NCBI GenBank assembly: GCA_964388455.1
Contig: CAYMAN010000006.1
Coordinates: 25,402-89,401 of the forward strand
Length of the DNA: 64,000 bases
Direction: 5' to 3'
Source: JBBRWO01 sp964388455
GTDB lineage: Bacteria > Actinomycetota > Coriobacteriia > Anaerosomatales > JAAXUF01
Part shown: one piece after another, positions 54,061-63,000 of the stretch
How positions within the stretch are numbered: position 1 is the stretch's first letter
How the letters are laid out: every line of letters starts with the position of its first letter
The notes under the pieces: model-generated
Database searches by the model: none
Seen by the model: only the letters and a program-made list of their open reading frames with translations
What the model was told of the DNA's origin: nothing
Program-made: the position numbers and the translations under genes

Positions 54061-54915
54061 GTGAGTTCCATTGAAGACAACGCATTCGCGATTCTGGCGG
54101 AGCTCGACCGCGCTGCGCGCGACAGCTGGAGCGAGGGCGCCGCAATCTCGGAGGCCACACGGCTTGAGCCGGCTGACGTGAACGATGCGGTGACCCTCTT
54201 GGTGCAAGCCGACCTTGCCAAGTGGTTGCGAGCGCTCGGCACTGCTCCCTACGCGTTTGCAGGGGCGACGATTACGCCGCGTGGGCGCTACGCGCTGCAA
54301 GAGTCACGCGCATCTCGGACCACGTCACCGGCAGCGGAAAATCGAATTGCCCCGATCGAGTTGCGACCCCCTGTTCCAGTTGGCTCGCCATACGGTTTCA
54401 CGGATGAGCACTGGGAAACAGTAGCGCGGCGGAAGTCAGAGACCGGGGTGCTCTATGTAGTTCTCGGGACGCAGTTCGAGTCGGCCAACTACGATACTCA
54501 GGCGCTACGCACGAACATCGAGGTGATGTTCGGCACCGCAATTGCGGCGTATCGAGCGCAGTCTGGCGACGCGCAACTGAGCCTGAGGTTCATCGCCCTG
54601 GCGGCGGGTTACGGCGAACACCTCTTCAACGAGATCGCCCGCGACATCATTGGTGCGGACGTTGCCGTCTTCGACACATCAGACCTCAATCCGAATGTCA
54701 TGCTCGAGATGGGCGTGGCCTTAACTTGGGGCGTACGTGTTCTTCCCATCAAGCGTAAGGGCACAGACAAGCCCCCATCGGATGTGTCTGGCCAGACGTG
54801 GGCGGACTATGAGAATAGCGCCATGTCCTTTGTCGATCCGGAACATCAGGAGAAGCTCGCCGCTATGGTGGATCGGGTTGTCCGGATGAAGGTCCGAGGC
54901 GCATCGCGTTCCTGA
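54061..54915 (+). CDS. Winged-helix plus TIR/nucleoside-deoxyribosyltransferase-like protein
   Basis: 284 aa from GTG 54061 with AAGGAGG 4-5 nt upstream. Residues 1-80 look like a winged helix ('AISEATRLEPADVNDAVTLLVQADLAKWL'). The C-terminal domain has 'LYVVLGTQFESANYD' and 'IIGADVAVFDTSDLNPNVMLEMGVALTWG', the Rossmann-type core with a conserved Glu seen in TIR-like and deoxyribosyltransferase-like NAD-cleaving proteins. It may sense damage through the winged helix and deplete NAD; inference. Confidence 0.6.
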   Translation: MSSIEDNAFAILAELDRAARDSWSEGAAISEATRLEPADVNDAVTLLVQADLAKWLRALGTAPYAFAGATITPRGRYALQESRASRTTSPAAENRIAPIELRPPVPVGSPYGFTDEHWETVARRKSETGVLYVVLGTQFESANYDTQALRTNIEVMFGTAIAAYRAQSGDAQLSLRFIALAAGYGEHLFNEIARDIIGADVAVFDTSDLNPNVMLEMGVALTWGVRVLPIKRKGTDKPPSDVSGQTWADYENSAMSFVDPEHQEKLAAMVDRVVRMKVRGASRS

Positions 54916-54920
54916 GGTAC

Positions 54921-54952
54921 GTCTAACAAGCGCGTCGGCGACGCGTCAGTTG
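54921..54952. repeat. attC-like short palindrome 5
   Basis: GTCTAAC matches RYYYAAC exactly; CGCGTC (54931-54936) and GACGCG (54940-54945) pair; the right box CAGTTG is degenerate. Located 6 nt after the stop of the TIR-like gene. Confidence 0.35.
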
Positions 54953-54997
54953 CGAGTGGTAGCATCTGGTTACCGCTGCCAATTGGGGAGGAGCGAT

Positions 54998-55984
54998 ATG
55001 CCAGCAATTCGTCGTCCTTGGAAGAAGAGCTTCAGGCGTTTGCCGGATGCAGTCGTCGCGCGGTTGGATGACCTGGCCGGACAGCCCGTTAGAGTTGCCT
55101 GCGCACGAATTGTCCCCCGGCAGCAGATCATTGACGGGCACCTTAGCCCGGTTGGCATCAGGTACGAGAACGACGCACTGGTCGTCTCACCCGATACGAT
55201 CCTTCCACCGGTAGAGAATGGGCCGTGGGCGCGTCGCAATATCGAAGGCTGGAGCCGCATTCGACGGGACCTGCACAAGGTGACCAAGTCCTATTCCTTT
55301 GAGACCCCGAATTTCGGCGACTCATCCCGCGGCACGCATACCGTGGACTGGAGTCGTGACGTGTACCAGCGCGATGTGATCTCGCCGCGCAACGCACTAA
55401 TCCGCGCTACGCATGAGGGCGCAGCACCGGATGAGACAGGCGAGGTTCTCAGCTTTGAGCTCATCGACATCTTCGATCCCGCGGACCCTGACTTCGAGCG
55501 GCAGCTTCTGCTTGGGATGAACGTGTTGCAGGAGTCCACGGGTTGTTCTGGGGTCTTCCCATCCAACGCGACGCCCGAGGAGGTCCTAGCCACTAGGCTG
55601 GTGGACTGGGTCATCTTCCCGCCAGGTGCGTCAGACACGGAGTACACGCGCACGTTCCAGCGCATGCCCCGACTCACGGATGAAGGCCGGCGCATCGTGA
55701 TGGAACGACGGCAGTTACTCGAGAGCATGGGACCGCGTGAAATCGTGCTGGGTCAAGCTTTCGGCGCGAGTGCCTACTTTGGAGCCGTATTCCGGGACGA
55801 CTTGGTCGTTTTTGAGAACGTGGCAACGGGTAACGCCGTCTACCTGATGTTTGAGGACTGGCAGACACTCAGCCGACTCAGTCGAACCGAGCTGCTTCGA
55901 GACTACAGCAACTACGTCCGGATCCTGCACACGGGGGACTGGCAGGGGCGCTTGAGGACTACGGTGGCGGCCTACTTGAGCTAG
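54998..55984 (+). CDS. Hypothetical protein in defence cargo
   Basis: 328 aa from ATG 54998; GGGGAGGAG lies 6 nt upstream and decides against the longer open frame. Mixed alpha/beta, basic N-terminus ('RRPWKKSFRRLP'). No catalytic motif recognised; 'FFPSNATPEE'-like middle region with Cys is not diagnostic. Flanked by attC-like spacers on both sides, so probably a single-gene cassette. Confidence 0.65.
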   Translation: MPAIRRPWKKSFRRLPDAVVARLDDLAGQPVRVACARIVPRQQIIDGHLSPVGIRYENDALVVSPDTILPPVENGPWARRNIEGWSRIRRDLHKVTKSYSFETPNFGDSSRGTHTVDWSRDVYQRDVISPRNALIRATHEGAAPDETGEVLSFELIDIFDPADPDFERQLLLGMNVLQESTGCSGVFPSNATPEEVLATRLVDWVIFPPGASDTEYTRTFQRMPRLTDEGRRIVMERRQLLESMGPREIVLGQAFGASAYFGAVFRDDLVVFENVATGNAVYLMFEDWQTLSRLSRTELLRDYSNYVRILHTGDWQGRLRTTVAAYLS

Positions 55985-56000
55985 GCGTTGTCATCGTACG

Positions 56001-56068
56001 AGCGCATCAGCCCGATTTGTGCAAGGTTGTCGTACTGCGAGAGCGCACCGCGCGTCAGCAATTCAGGA
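56001..56068. repeat. attC-like degenerate palindrome 6
   Basis: AGCGCATCAG (56001-56010) and CGCGCGTCAG (56051-56060) repeat the words found in spacer 2 (GCGCATCA, GCGCGTCAGC). No good outer box; weak. Confidence 0.25.
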
Positions 56069-56125
56069 TTGTGCATCGCTTGTGATAGCGTCCCTTTTCG
56101 GGGACGCAAGAGGGAGGAGTCAGGT

Positions 56126-57358
56126 ATGGCGAGACGTCGAGGTTTCTTCGCTGAGCTTCAGCATCAATCAGAGGTTGCGGCCCGTGAACAAGCGAAGGCC
56201 ATAAGGGAAGCGGAACGAGTCCAGAAGGCCAATGAGCGCGCGGCGGCGCAGCGTGAGCGCGCAAGCGCGGCCGATCTCAAGCGACTCGACAAAGAGGCGC
56301 AAGCGGCACATGTCGCCGCGATGGTGGCGGAGGTGGAGAGCCAGAATTCGGAACTCTCCCATGTGTACGCTGTAATCGACTCCCTGCTAGCCGCGACCCT
56401 CGGTGTTGATGACTACGTAGACTTGACCACGCTGCATACCGTTGCCGAACACCCGCCGTTCGACAGGACGGACCTCGAAGCTCCCATCCCGCAACCTAGC
56501 CCGATGCCTGATCCGCCCGAGCCTGTATTCATGCCGCCTCCCGCGCCAAAGGGGCTCTTGGGGATGCTTGGTAAGAAGAAGCACGAAGCGGCTGTTGTCG
56601 AAGCTGCAGCCGCGCATGAACGGGCGCTCTCTCAATGGCAGTCCGGGCTGGTTCAGACAGAGTCGGCCCGCCAGGCCGCCGCACAACAGCATGCCGAGAG
56701 GGAGGTAGAGCGTGTCGCTGCACTGAAGATTGAGCGTGAGCGATACGCCGCAGAATGCGCAGTGCGAGATGCGGCAGCTGCAGCGCGCAATGACGCGCTC
56801 GATTCGCTCAATGCGAATCTGGGCTATGGCACCGCTGATGCAGTGGAGGAGTACGTCTCGATAGTGTTCTCGAACTCGGCCTACCCTGGCCAGTTCCCTG
56901 TAGAGCACGATTTCGAGTTCGATACAGCAGCAGCGGAGCTGCGACTTCGAGTGCTGGTGCCCGGCCCGGATAAGGTGCCAACCGTGGGCGCCTACAAGTA
57001 CATGAAGTCGTCTGATGAGATTACTTCTTCGTCTCAATCACAGAAGGCGTCCAAGGACCGGTATGCCGGTGCCGTGACCCAAGTGGCGCTTCGTTCATTG
57101 CATGAGGTGTTTGAAGCCGATCGCCGTGGCTTGATCAAGACCATATCGCTGGAGGTCGGAACCGAGACCATCGATCCGGCGACTGGGCTTGAGGGCTACA
57201 TCCCGTTCGTCGCCGCAGGTGTCGAGCGCGACTCGTTCTTGGCGCTGGATCTCTCGAACGTGGTCCCGGCTGCGACACTCACTCACCTCGGCGCGGCCGT
57301 CTCCAAGAATCCGTACGAACTTGTCCCCGCGAACACATCCGGGATCAGGCGCGCATGA
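56126..57358 (+). CDS. Coiled-coil protein coupled to a GIY-YIG gene
   Basis: 410 aa from ATG 56126 with GAGGGAGGAG upstream. Two long Ala/Glu/Arg coiled coils (about 12-75 and 160-220) flank a Pro-rich linker ('PQPSPMPDPPEPVFMPPPAPK'). The C-terminal 150 residues look like a small alpha/beta domain similar to those in restriction-related proteins ('YVSIVFSNSAYPGQFP'). Overlaps the next gene by ATGA. Role as partner of the GIY-YIG protein is likely; biochemical role unknown. Confidence 0.7.
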   Translation: MARRRGFFAELQHQSEVAAREQAKAIREAERVQKANERAAAQRERASAADLKRLDKEAQAAHVAAMVAEVESQNSELSHVYAVIDSLLAATLGVDDYVDLTTLHTVAEHPPFDRTDLEAPIPQPSPMPDPPEPVFMPPPAPKGLLGMLGKKKHEAAVVEAAAAHERALSQWQSGLVQTESARQAAAQQHAEREVERVAALKIERERYAAECAVRDAAAAARNDALDSLNANLGYGTADAVEEYVSIVFSNSAYPGQFPVEHDFEFDTAAAELRLRVLVPGPDKVPTVGAYKYMKSSDEITSSSQSQKASKDRYAGAVTQVALRSLHEVFEADRRGLIKTISLEVGTETIDPATGLEGYIPFVAAGVERDSFLALDLSNVVPAATLTHLGAAVSKNPYELVPANTSGIRRA

Positions 57359-58704
57359 CAGACGACTGTTGCATCTTCAACCCGCCCCCAGGATGGCCCA
57401 AGCCACCTGACGGCTGGGTCCCACCCAGAGGCTGGACGCCGGATCCGGCATGGCCCGACCCTCCGGATGGTTGGCAGCTGTGGCTGTCAGCCGATGTTGA
57501 CGCTGAGTCGACGACGGGTGATGAGCGCCAGGATTCCGCACACAAGCCTGGGCCGGCCGTTGCAGATGTCACCGCCCCGGCGGATATCGATGGAAGGGTC
57601 GCGTTCCTGGAAGCAGAGAATGCGTCCCTCCGGTCCCAGCTCGATGCTGTTGCATCCCCGAGCGGCGTGATTGTGCTCGATGACGAGCAGATCCTTCAGG
57701 ATGTCGGAATCTACCGCTACCACCACCCGCTTGAAAACGCCTCCGCTTATCGAGAGCGTCTCGACGAACTGGGTGCGCGCATCGCGGATCTCGTGCGGGC
57801 AGGGGGCGCCATAGAGATGTCGAGCTCCTTCAGTTTCGACAATTCGCTGGCCAAAGGTCGAAAGATGACCAACGACCTCGGCAAGCTGATGCTGCGTGCA
57901 TACAACGCTGAGGTCGACAACAGCCTTCGCTCACTTCGCGCCGGCAACGTGGTGACAGCCACACGCAGGGTCGAGGCCTCTCGGGCTGCAATCAAGAAGC
58001 TGGGTGCGATGATGCAGATGCATATCGGCGATGCGTTTCACGCACTGCGTCTTGAAGAAATCGAGTTGACTTCTGACTACCTGATGAAGAAGCAGGAAGA
58101 ACGCGAAGCTGCCCTTGAGGAGCGCGCGCGACTCCGCGAGGAGCGCAAGGTCGCGGCAGAACTCGAGGAAGAGCGGGCAAAGCTCAACAAAGAACGCAGC
58201 CACCTTGTAAACGCGCTCGAAGCGCTTCGGAGCAGCGGCTCCTCGGATGTCGAGTTGGAACGAAAGCTCGCTGAACTCGATGCCGCGATTACCCAGAATG
58301 ACCTCCGGGCCGCGAATATTCGAGCTGGCTATGTCTACATAATCTCGAATCGAGGCGCCTTCGGCGCAGACGTTGTGAAGATCGGCCTAACCCGCCGCTT
58401 GGAGCCGCTCGATCGCGTGAACGAGTTGGGGGGTGCTTCTGTCCCGTTTCGCTTCGACGTGCACGGGCTGTTCTTCTCTGAGGATGCCGTCACCCTTGAG
58501 GCTGAGTTGCACAAGCACTTCGCTCCCAATCGGCTCAACCACGCAAATGCGCGCAAGGAGTTCTTCTTCGCTAGCCCGAGTGAGGTTCACGAAGTGCTCG
58601 TATCGAAGATCGGGAATCTCCTCGAGTTCACGGAACATGCTGAGTCAACTGAGTACATGCAGAGCATGCGCTACTGGCCTGAACAGCGCAAAGAGGGTCA
58701 CTAG
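57355..58704 (+). CDS. DUF4041-like coiled coil with C-terminal T5orf172/GIY-YIG nuclease domain
   Basis: 449 aa. The N-terminus is a Trp/Pro repeat ('PPGWPKPPDGWVPPRGW', then 'PAWPDPPDGWQ'), a low-complexity actinobacterial feature. A central helical/coiled-coil region (about 120-310) resembles DUF4041. From 325, 'GYVYIISNRGAFGADVVKIGLTRRLEPLDRV' through 'LHKHFAPNRLNHANARKEFF' matches the T5orf172/MUG113 branch of GIY-YIG nucleases. Coupled to the preceding coiled-coil gene. Probably a two-gene DNA-cutting defence unit; inferred. Confidence 0.8.
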   Translation: MTDDCCIFNPPPGWPKPPDGWVPPRGWTPDPAWPDPPDGWQLWLSADVDAESTTGDERQDSAHKPGPAVADVTAPADIDGRVAFLEAENASLRSQLDAVASPSGVIVLDDEQILQDVGIYRYHHPLENASAYRERLDELGARIADLVRAGGAIEMSSSFSFDNSLAKGRKMTNDLGKLMLRAYNAEVDNSLRSLRAGNVVTATRRVEASRAAIKKLGAMMQMHIGDAFHALRLEEIELTSDYLMKKQEEREAALEERARLREERKVAAELEEERAKLNKERSHLVNALEALRSSGSSDVELERKLAELDAAITQNDLRAANIRAGYVYIISNRGAFGADVVKIGLTRRLEPLDRVNELGGASVPFRFDVHGLFFSEDAVTLEAELHKHFAPNRLNHANARKEFFFASPSEVHEVLVSKIGNLLEFTEHAESTEYMQSMRYWPEQRKEGH

Positions 58705-58824
58705 GTAGGCTCGGTTAGCTTGGCGGGTCACTCAAAAGGCGCGTGAGACCGACTTGCGCGATGCGGCTCAGAAGGCGTATCGCGTGCTGAGTTCCGCAAC
58801 GCGCTGACGTAGAGAGGGAAGTGC

Positions 58825-59769
58825 ATGGCGTATCCTATTGAACGGAAGCTCGTCGTTGCTGTCGCATCGAGCGCGCTCTTTGATCTCTCAGAGTCAGGGA
58901 AGGTCTGGGACGACGAGGGGCCGCGTGCTTATGAGGAGTACCAGCGGACGCACTTGGATGATGTTCTCAAGATGGGAGTCGCTTTCCCGTTTGTTAAGCG
59001 ATTCCTGTCAATCAACGATTCATTTCCCGACAAGATGCCTGTCGAGGTAGTGCTTCTGTCGAAGAACTCTCCCACTACCGGTCGTCGTGTGTTCAGGAGT
59101 ATCAAGCACCATGGTCTGGACATCGCGCGAGGCTCATTCCTTGATGGCAAGACGCCATATCCCTACATCTCAGCGTTCAACGCATCGCTGTTCCTGTCTG
59201 CAAACAAGCAAGACGTGCTGAACGCGGTCGCTGCAGAGTATCCGGCCGGTACTGTGCTTCCTAGTAGCGTCGTCGATGACCCGAATGACAGGGAGCTCCG
59301 CATCGCGTTCGACTTCGACTGTGTGCTTGGCGACTCGGAATCAGAGGCGATCTACCAAGAGAACGGGCTAGAAGCATTCATCGCCTACGAGGCATCGAAG
59401 TCCGATGTGCCGCATAACCCGGGACCTTTGGCTGACTTGTTCAAGAAGCTCTCGTTCATGCAGAGACTAGAGCAGAAAGCCCTCGAAGAAGATCCGACGT
59501 ACAAGCCTGTCATTCGGACGGCCATCATCACGTCGAGGAATGCCCCGGCGCACGAGCGCATGATTACGACTCTGGAAAGCTGGGGGGTCAGCGCGGATGA
59601 GACTTTCCTCCTCGGCGGGATGGCGAAAAGCCGCGTTCTTGATGTCCTCAAGCCACACGTCTTCTTTGATGACCAGAAGGGTCATCTGGAGTCGACCGCG
59701 GATGACATCCCAATGGTCCACATCCCCTTCGGCCCGGCCAATACGGCGGCTGAGGCTGCGAACAACTAG
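58825..59769 (+). CDS. Cytosolic 5'-nucleotidase-like protein (NT5C1 family)
   Basis: 314 aa from ATG 58825 with GAGGGAA upstream. The sequence follows the bacterial/animal cytosolic 5'-nucleotidase I pattern: 'LVVAVASSALFDLSES', 'VEVVLLSKNSPTTGRRVFRSI', 'SLFLSANKQDV' and 'LRIAFDFDCVLGDSESE' with the catalytic DxD (Cys replaces Gly in the common DFDGVL). It would dephosphorylate (deoxy)nucleoside monophosphates. Placed among defence genes, it may deplete nucleotides during infection; inference. Confidence 0.85.
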   Translation: MAYPIERKLVVAVASSALFDLSESGKVWDDEGPRAYEEYQRTHLDDVLKMGVAFPFVKRFLSINDSFPDKMPVEVVLLSKNSPTTGRRVFRSIKHHGLDIARGSFLDGKTPYPYISAFNASLFLSANKQDVLNAVAAEYPAGTVLPSSVVDDPNDRELRIAFDFDCVLGDSESEAIYQENGLEAFIAYEASKSDVPHNPGPLADLFKKLSFMQRLEQKALEEDPTYKPVIRTAIITSRNAPAHERMITTLESWGVSADETFLLGGMAKSRVLDVLKPHVFFDDQKGHLESTADDIPMVHIPFGPANTAAEAANN

Positions 59770-60094
59770 CTCGCGTCCTTACCAGCGTCCCAATCTGAGG
59801 CAAGCAGGCGCCCTGATGGAGCGAGAATGCAGACGAGTCGCGGGCATCGGCTTCTCCGTCAGATCAAGGCACCCAGGATTCGGACGCATGGATGGCTTTC
59901 GCGCCTTGGGGATGAGTTCGTGAAGCATTTATCGAGCGCGAGCGCCCGCTTGCTCCGAGCGACGCAGCCTTGGGGGTGCAGTCTAGCGCGACTGCCACAA
60001 GCACTGTCGGCCCAATGACCCTAACGGCCTGTGGCGGGCACCTGCCTTCCCGCTGGTTCGGGTTGATGTCAGAGGGCGGTGCCATACTCCTGTC
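59770..60094. other. Spacer before the 1197-aa gene
   Basis: 325 bp with no supported gene; open frames here have no ribosome-binding site. Contains CCCTAACGG (about 60018) and several GC-rich short inverted words but no clear attC-like unit. Confidence 0.4.
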
Positions 60095-63000
60095 ATGCAG
60101 ACGACGTCACGAGATGAACTCAGCACACGGTCAGTCGGCCGAGCCCTGGCTCGGACCGGTCATCCAGACTTGGTCGCGGCGATTGCCGCCCTACAGCTGC
60201 TTCCCGAGAACGCCGAGAAGTCGACTCGGCTGAAGTTTGCTGCGCTCGCTGCCATTCCCAACGCGCACAGCGCGGCGCCCTGGTTCTCAGCAGTCGGCGG
60301 TGACGCCTTGCGCGATATCTTCTTGAGCCACGCGGACCTATGTAGCCTTGCACCCTACGATGATCCACTGTTGGGCGAATTCTGCAGCGAGGTTCAGTTT
60401 CTAGGGCACGGGCATCTCGTGCTCGCCGGCGACACTCCCGATGCACTTCACCTCATGCGATTCCTGACGCGCGCCTTGTTCCTTCATCCGCACGCGGAGC
60501 AGCTGCCCGGAATTGCCGGCGCCCGCGACATCCTGCGTGCAGGATCGGCACTCAGTCATGAAGTCTGTCGACGGTCCGGGCTTCATCGCAGCCAAACGCA
60601 TGAGGAATCGGCGACTGATCCGATCTTCGTGCCCGATGACGACTCTTGGGCTGCGCTGACCGAGGCGGTCACGTTCGACGACCGGCGCCTCAAGGAGTTG
60701 GAGTGGTTGCGCCGTGTCACGCCGGCTGCTTTGGCGGCCCTGACAATGGACCCTGGTGACGCCCCAAGACGAGCACGTGTTCAGGAGACGCTGCTGGACC
60801 GACGACCGCTCGTCAGGGTCGGTGAAGCGCTGGTCGTCGCGTCACCAGCTTCACTTTGCACGGCCTGCACGACTGCGGCGATGAATGCCATCGACGAGGA
60901 TGGCGGAGGCGCCGATCTGCGCAAGCTGCTCGAGGCGACCTCGGGCCTCTTCATTGAAGAGTCGGCCAAGCGACTGGGACTTCGGCGGGTCGCCGCAATG
61001 GGAGGAGTCTCCGCAGGCACTCACATAACCTTGTACGGCACAGATGAGGGGGACGTCGCGGCCATCGTCCTCACCCTGGCCGATATGCAAGCCGACTTGA
61101 AACCCGTCTGGGATTTGGATGCAGAGCTGGAACGGGCAGGCGAGACCCTGATGACGGGTCTCGAACAACTCACGTCGGCAGCGGACAGCCACGGTGTGGC
61201 CCTCGTCGTAGTGGCGCAAGAGACAAGTCGCCCTGGGCAACTGAATTCAATCGATCTTGAGCATCCGAGGATTCGAGTCGCCCAGTTCTTCACGGCGGAG
61301 GAATGGGGCGTGTTCGCCGACACGATGCAGGGTGATTGGAGCCGAGCGGCCTACTTCCTCGAGGACTTGGCCGAGCTGCGTCGCCGTTCAAGGTTGTTGG
61401 CTTGGAGCATCCTGGATCCGCTGGATGAGTGGCTCAAGCATCGGGACAGCTTCTACTTCGGTGACGACGTCCCACGCGAGAACATCTCTCTCTTCTTGTC
61501 GGTGAAAGGCTCCGGATCCGTGAGACGAAGTCTGGGGACTGCGACGGACCGGCACGCCGTCACTGGTTACTGCGAGGACACGTTGCTTGAGGCGGAGCGC
61601 CTGTACCGGGACTCCCGCATTCCTCTCTACACGCCGTGCATTCCCGAGTACCCCGCTATCGCCGTGATCGATGCGGATGCTGATGGCGTTATCTGGATCA
61701 CTGCACCCGGCTTCGATGGGGCGCTTCCCATTCCGGTCGAGCTCCATTTCGTGGAGGCAATCGCCTACTGGATGTGGCGTTCGAAGATCTGCTGGCCGGA
61801 GCGCCTGACGATAGAGTTGTCGCTCGGCCAAGTTGAGACCTGGGAAGAACTCATTCTCGGCAATGCACCCGAGTGCGGAGCGGTAATCGCGAATCTGAAC
61901 TGGCACGGTCAGTCGCGCCTCGCACTAGAACTCCTGCCCGCTCTTGCAGGCCACATGGATGGGGGCCGAGACACGGAGCGCGAGCTGGTCGAGATGATTC
62001 TGGAGTCCATTCGGGAGCACCATCCGGAACACGACCTAGCAATAGGGGATCAGTCCGGAGTGAACAAGCTGCTTGGAACACCGCAGTCTCGAATGATCAA
62101 TATCACGGCAGATAGCTCGGAAACGGACCCGAGAGGATTGAATCGTCCGATTGACGTACAGCGAGCGCTGGTCGCCAGGATTCTTGATGCGCTGGGAACC
62201 TCGATTGCTTCCACAGAATCGGGCCTTCCAACTACCCAGCCACAGGAAATCGGCAATCTCCTCAACGCAATCGTCGACAAGCTGTTCGCGGAACTGGCCA
62301 AAGCGGTCTCGACATTCGATTCGGGTCTGATCTCACAACTCGTCCAGGAGAGTGAGGCCCAGATTCGGGCCGCCGGCTTGGCGGAGATCAACCTTGCAGG
62401 CAGGCACGCATGCTTCTCCGACGTCGAGGACGTAATCTCGAAGGCCGCTCGCGAGTCCAATGATCGTTCGGAGGCTGCGATTGCGGTCCGATTCCTGGTT
62501 GAGTACGTCGCAGCAATACCCACGAGCGGACAACGGCGCGCAGTCCGATCCGACCTTGAGCATCTGGTCGCACTCGCGTCAATGCTTGTGGGGTTCGCTC
62601 ACGAGTCGGAGATGGCGAGAGTCGGGCTCGGTCCAACCTCCGCTGGGAGACTGCCATCCGGCCGAGTCGGTCTTTCCCGGCAGGACCATGCATTCGTGGC
62701 TCAGCAGGAGTATATGCACGATGTGATGCTGATCCAGGCGGAGGCAGAGCCGGACGCCCCCGGACCGAAGACTCCGACACAAGACGAGCTGGACGCTGCC
62801 ATGTCGGCTGAGTTCGGCATGAATCTCCAGACCTTCTTCGACGCGTTCGCGGTGCTGTCGGACCTGGCTTCACCGATGAATGTTGAGGTCGGGACGTCAC
62901 CGCTCGACAAACTCATCTCCGAACTGGCTAGTCGTGTTGGAGTCGATCGGCAGACTGCCGAATCGCTGGTGGATCGCCTCTCGCTTGAGGCTCGCGAAGC

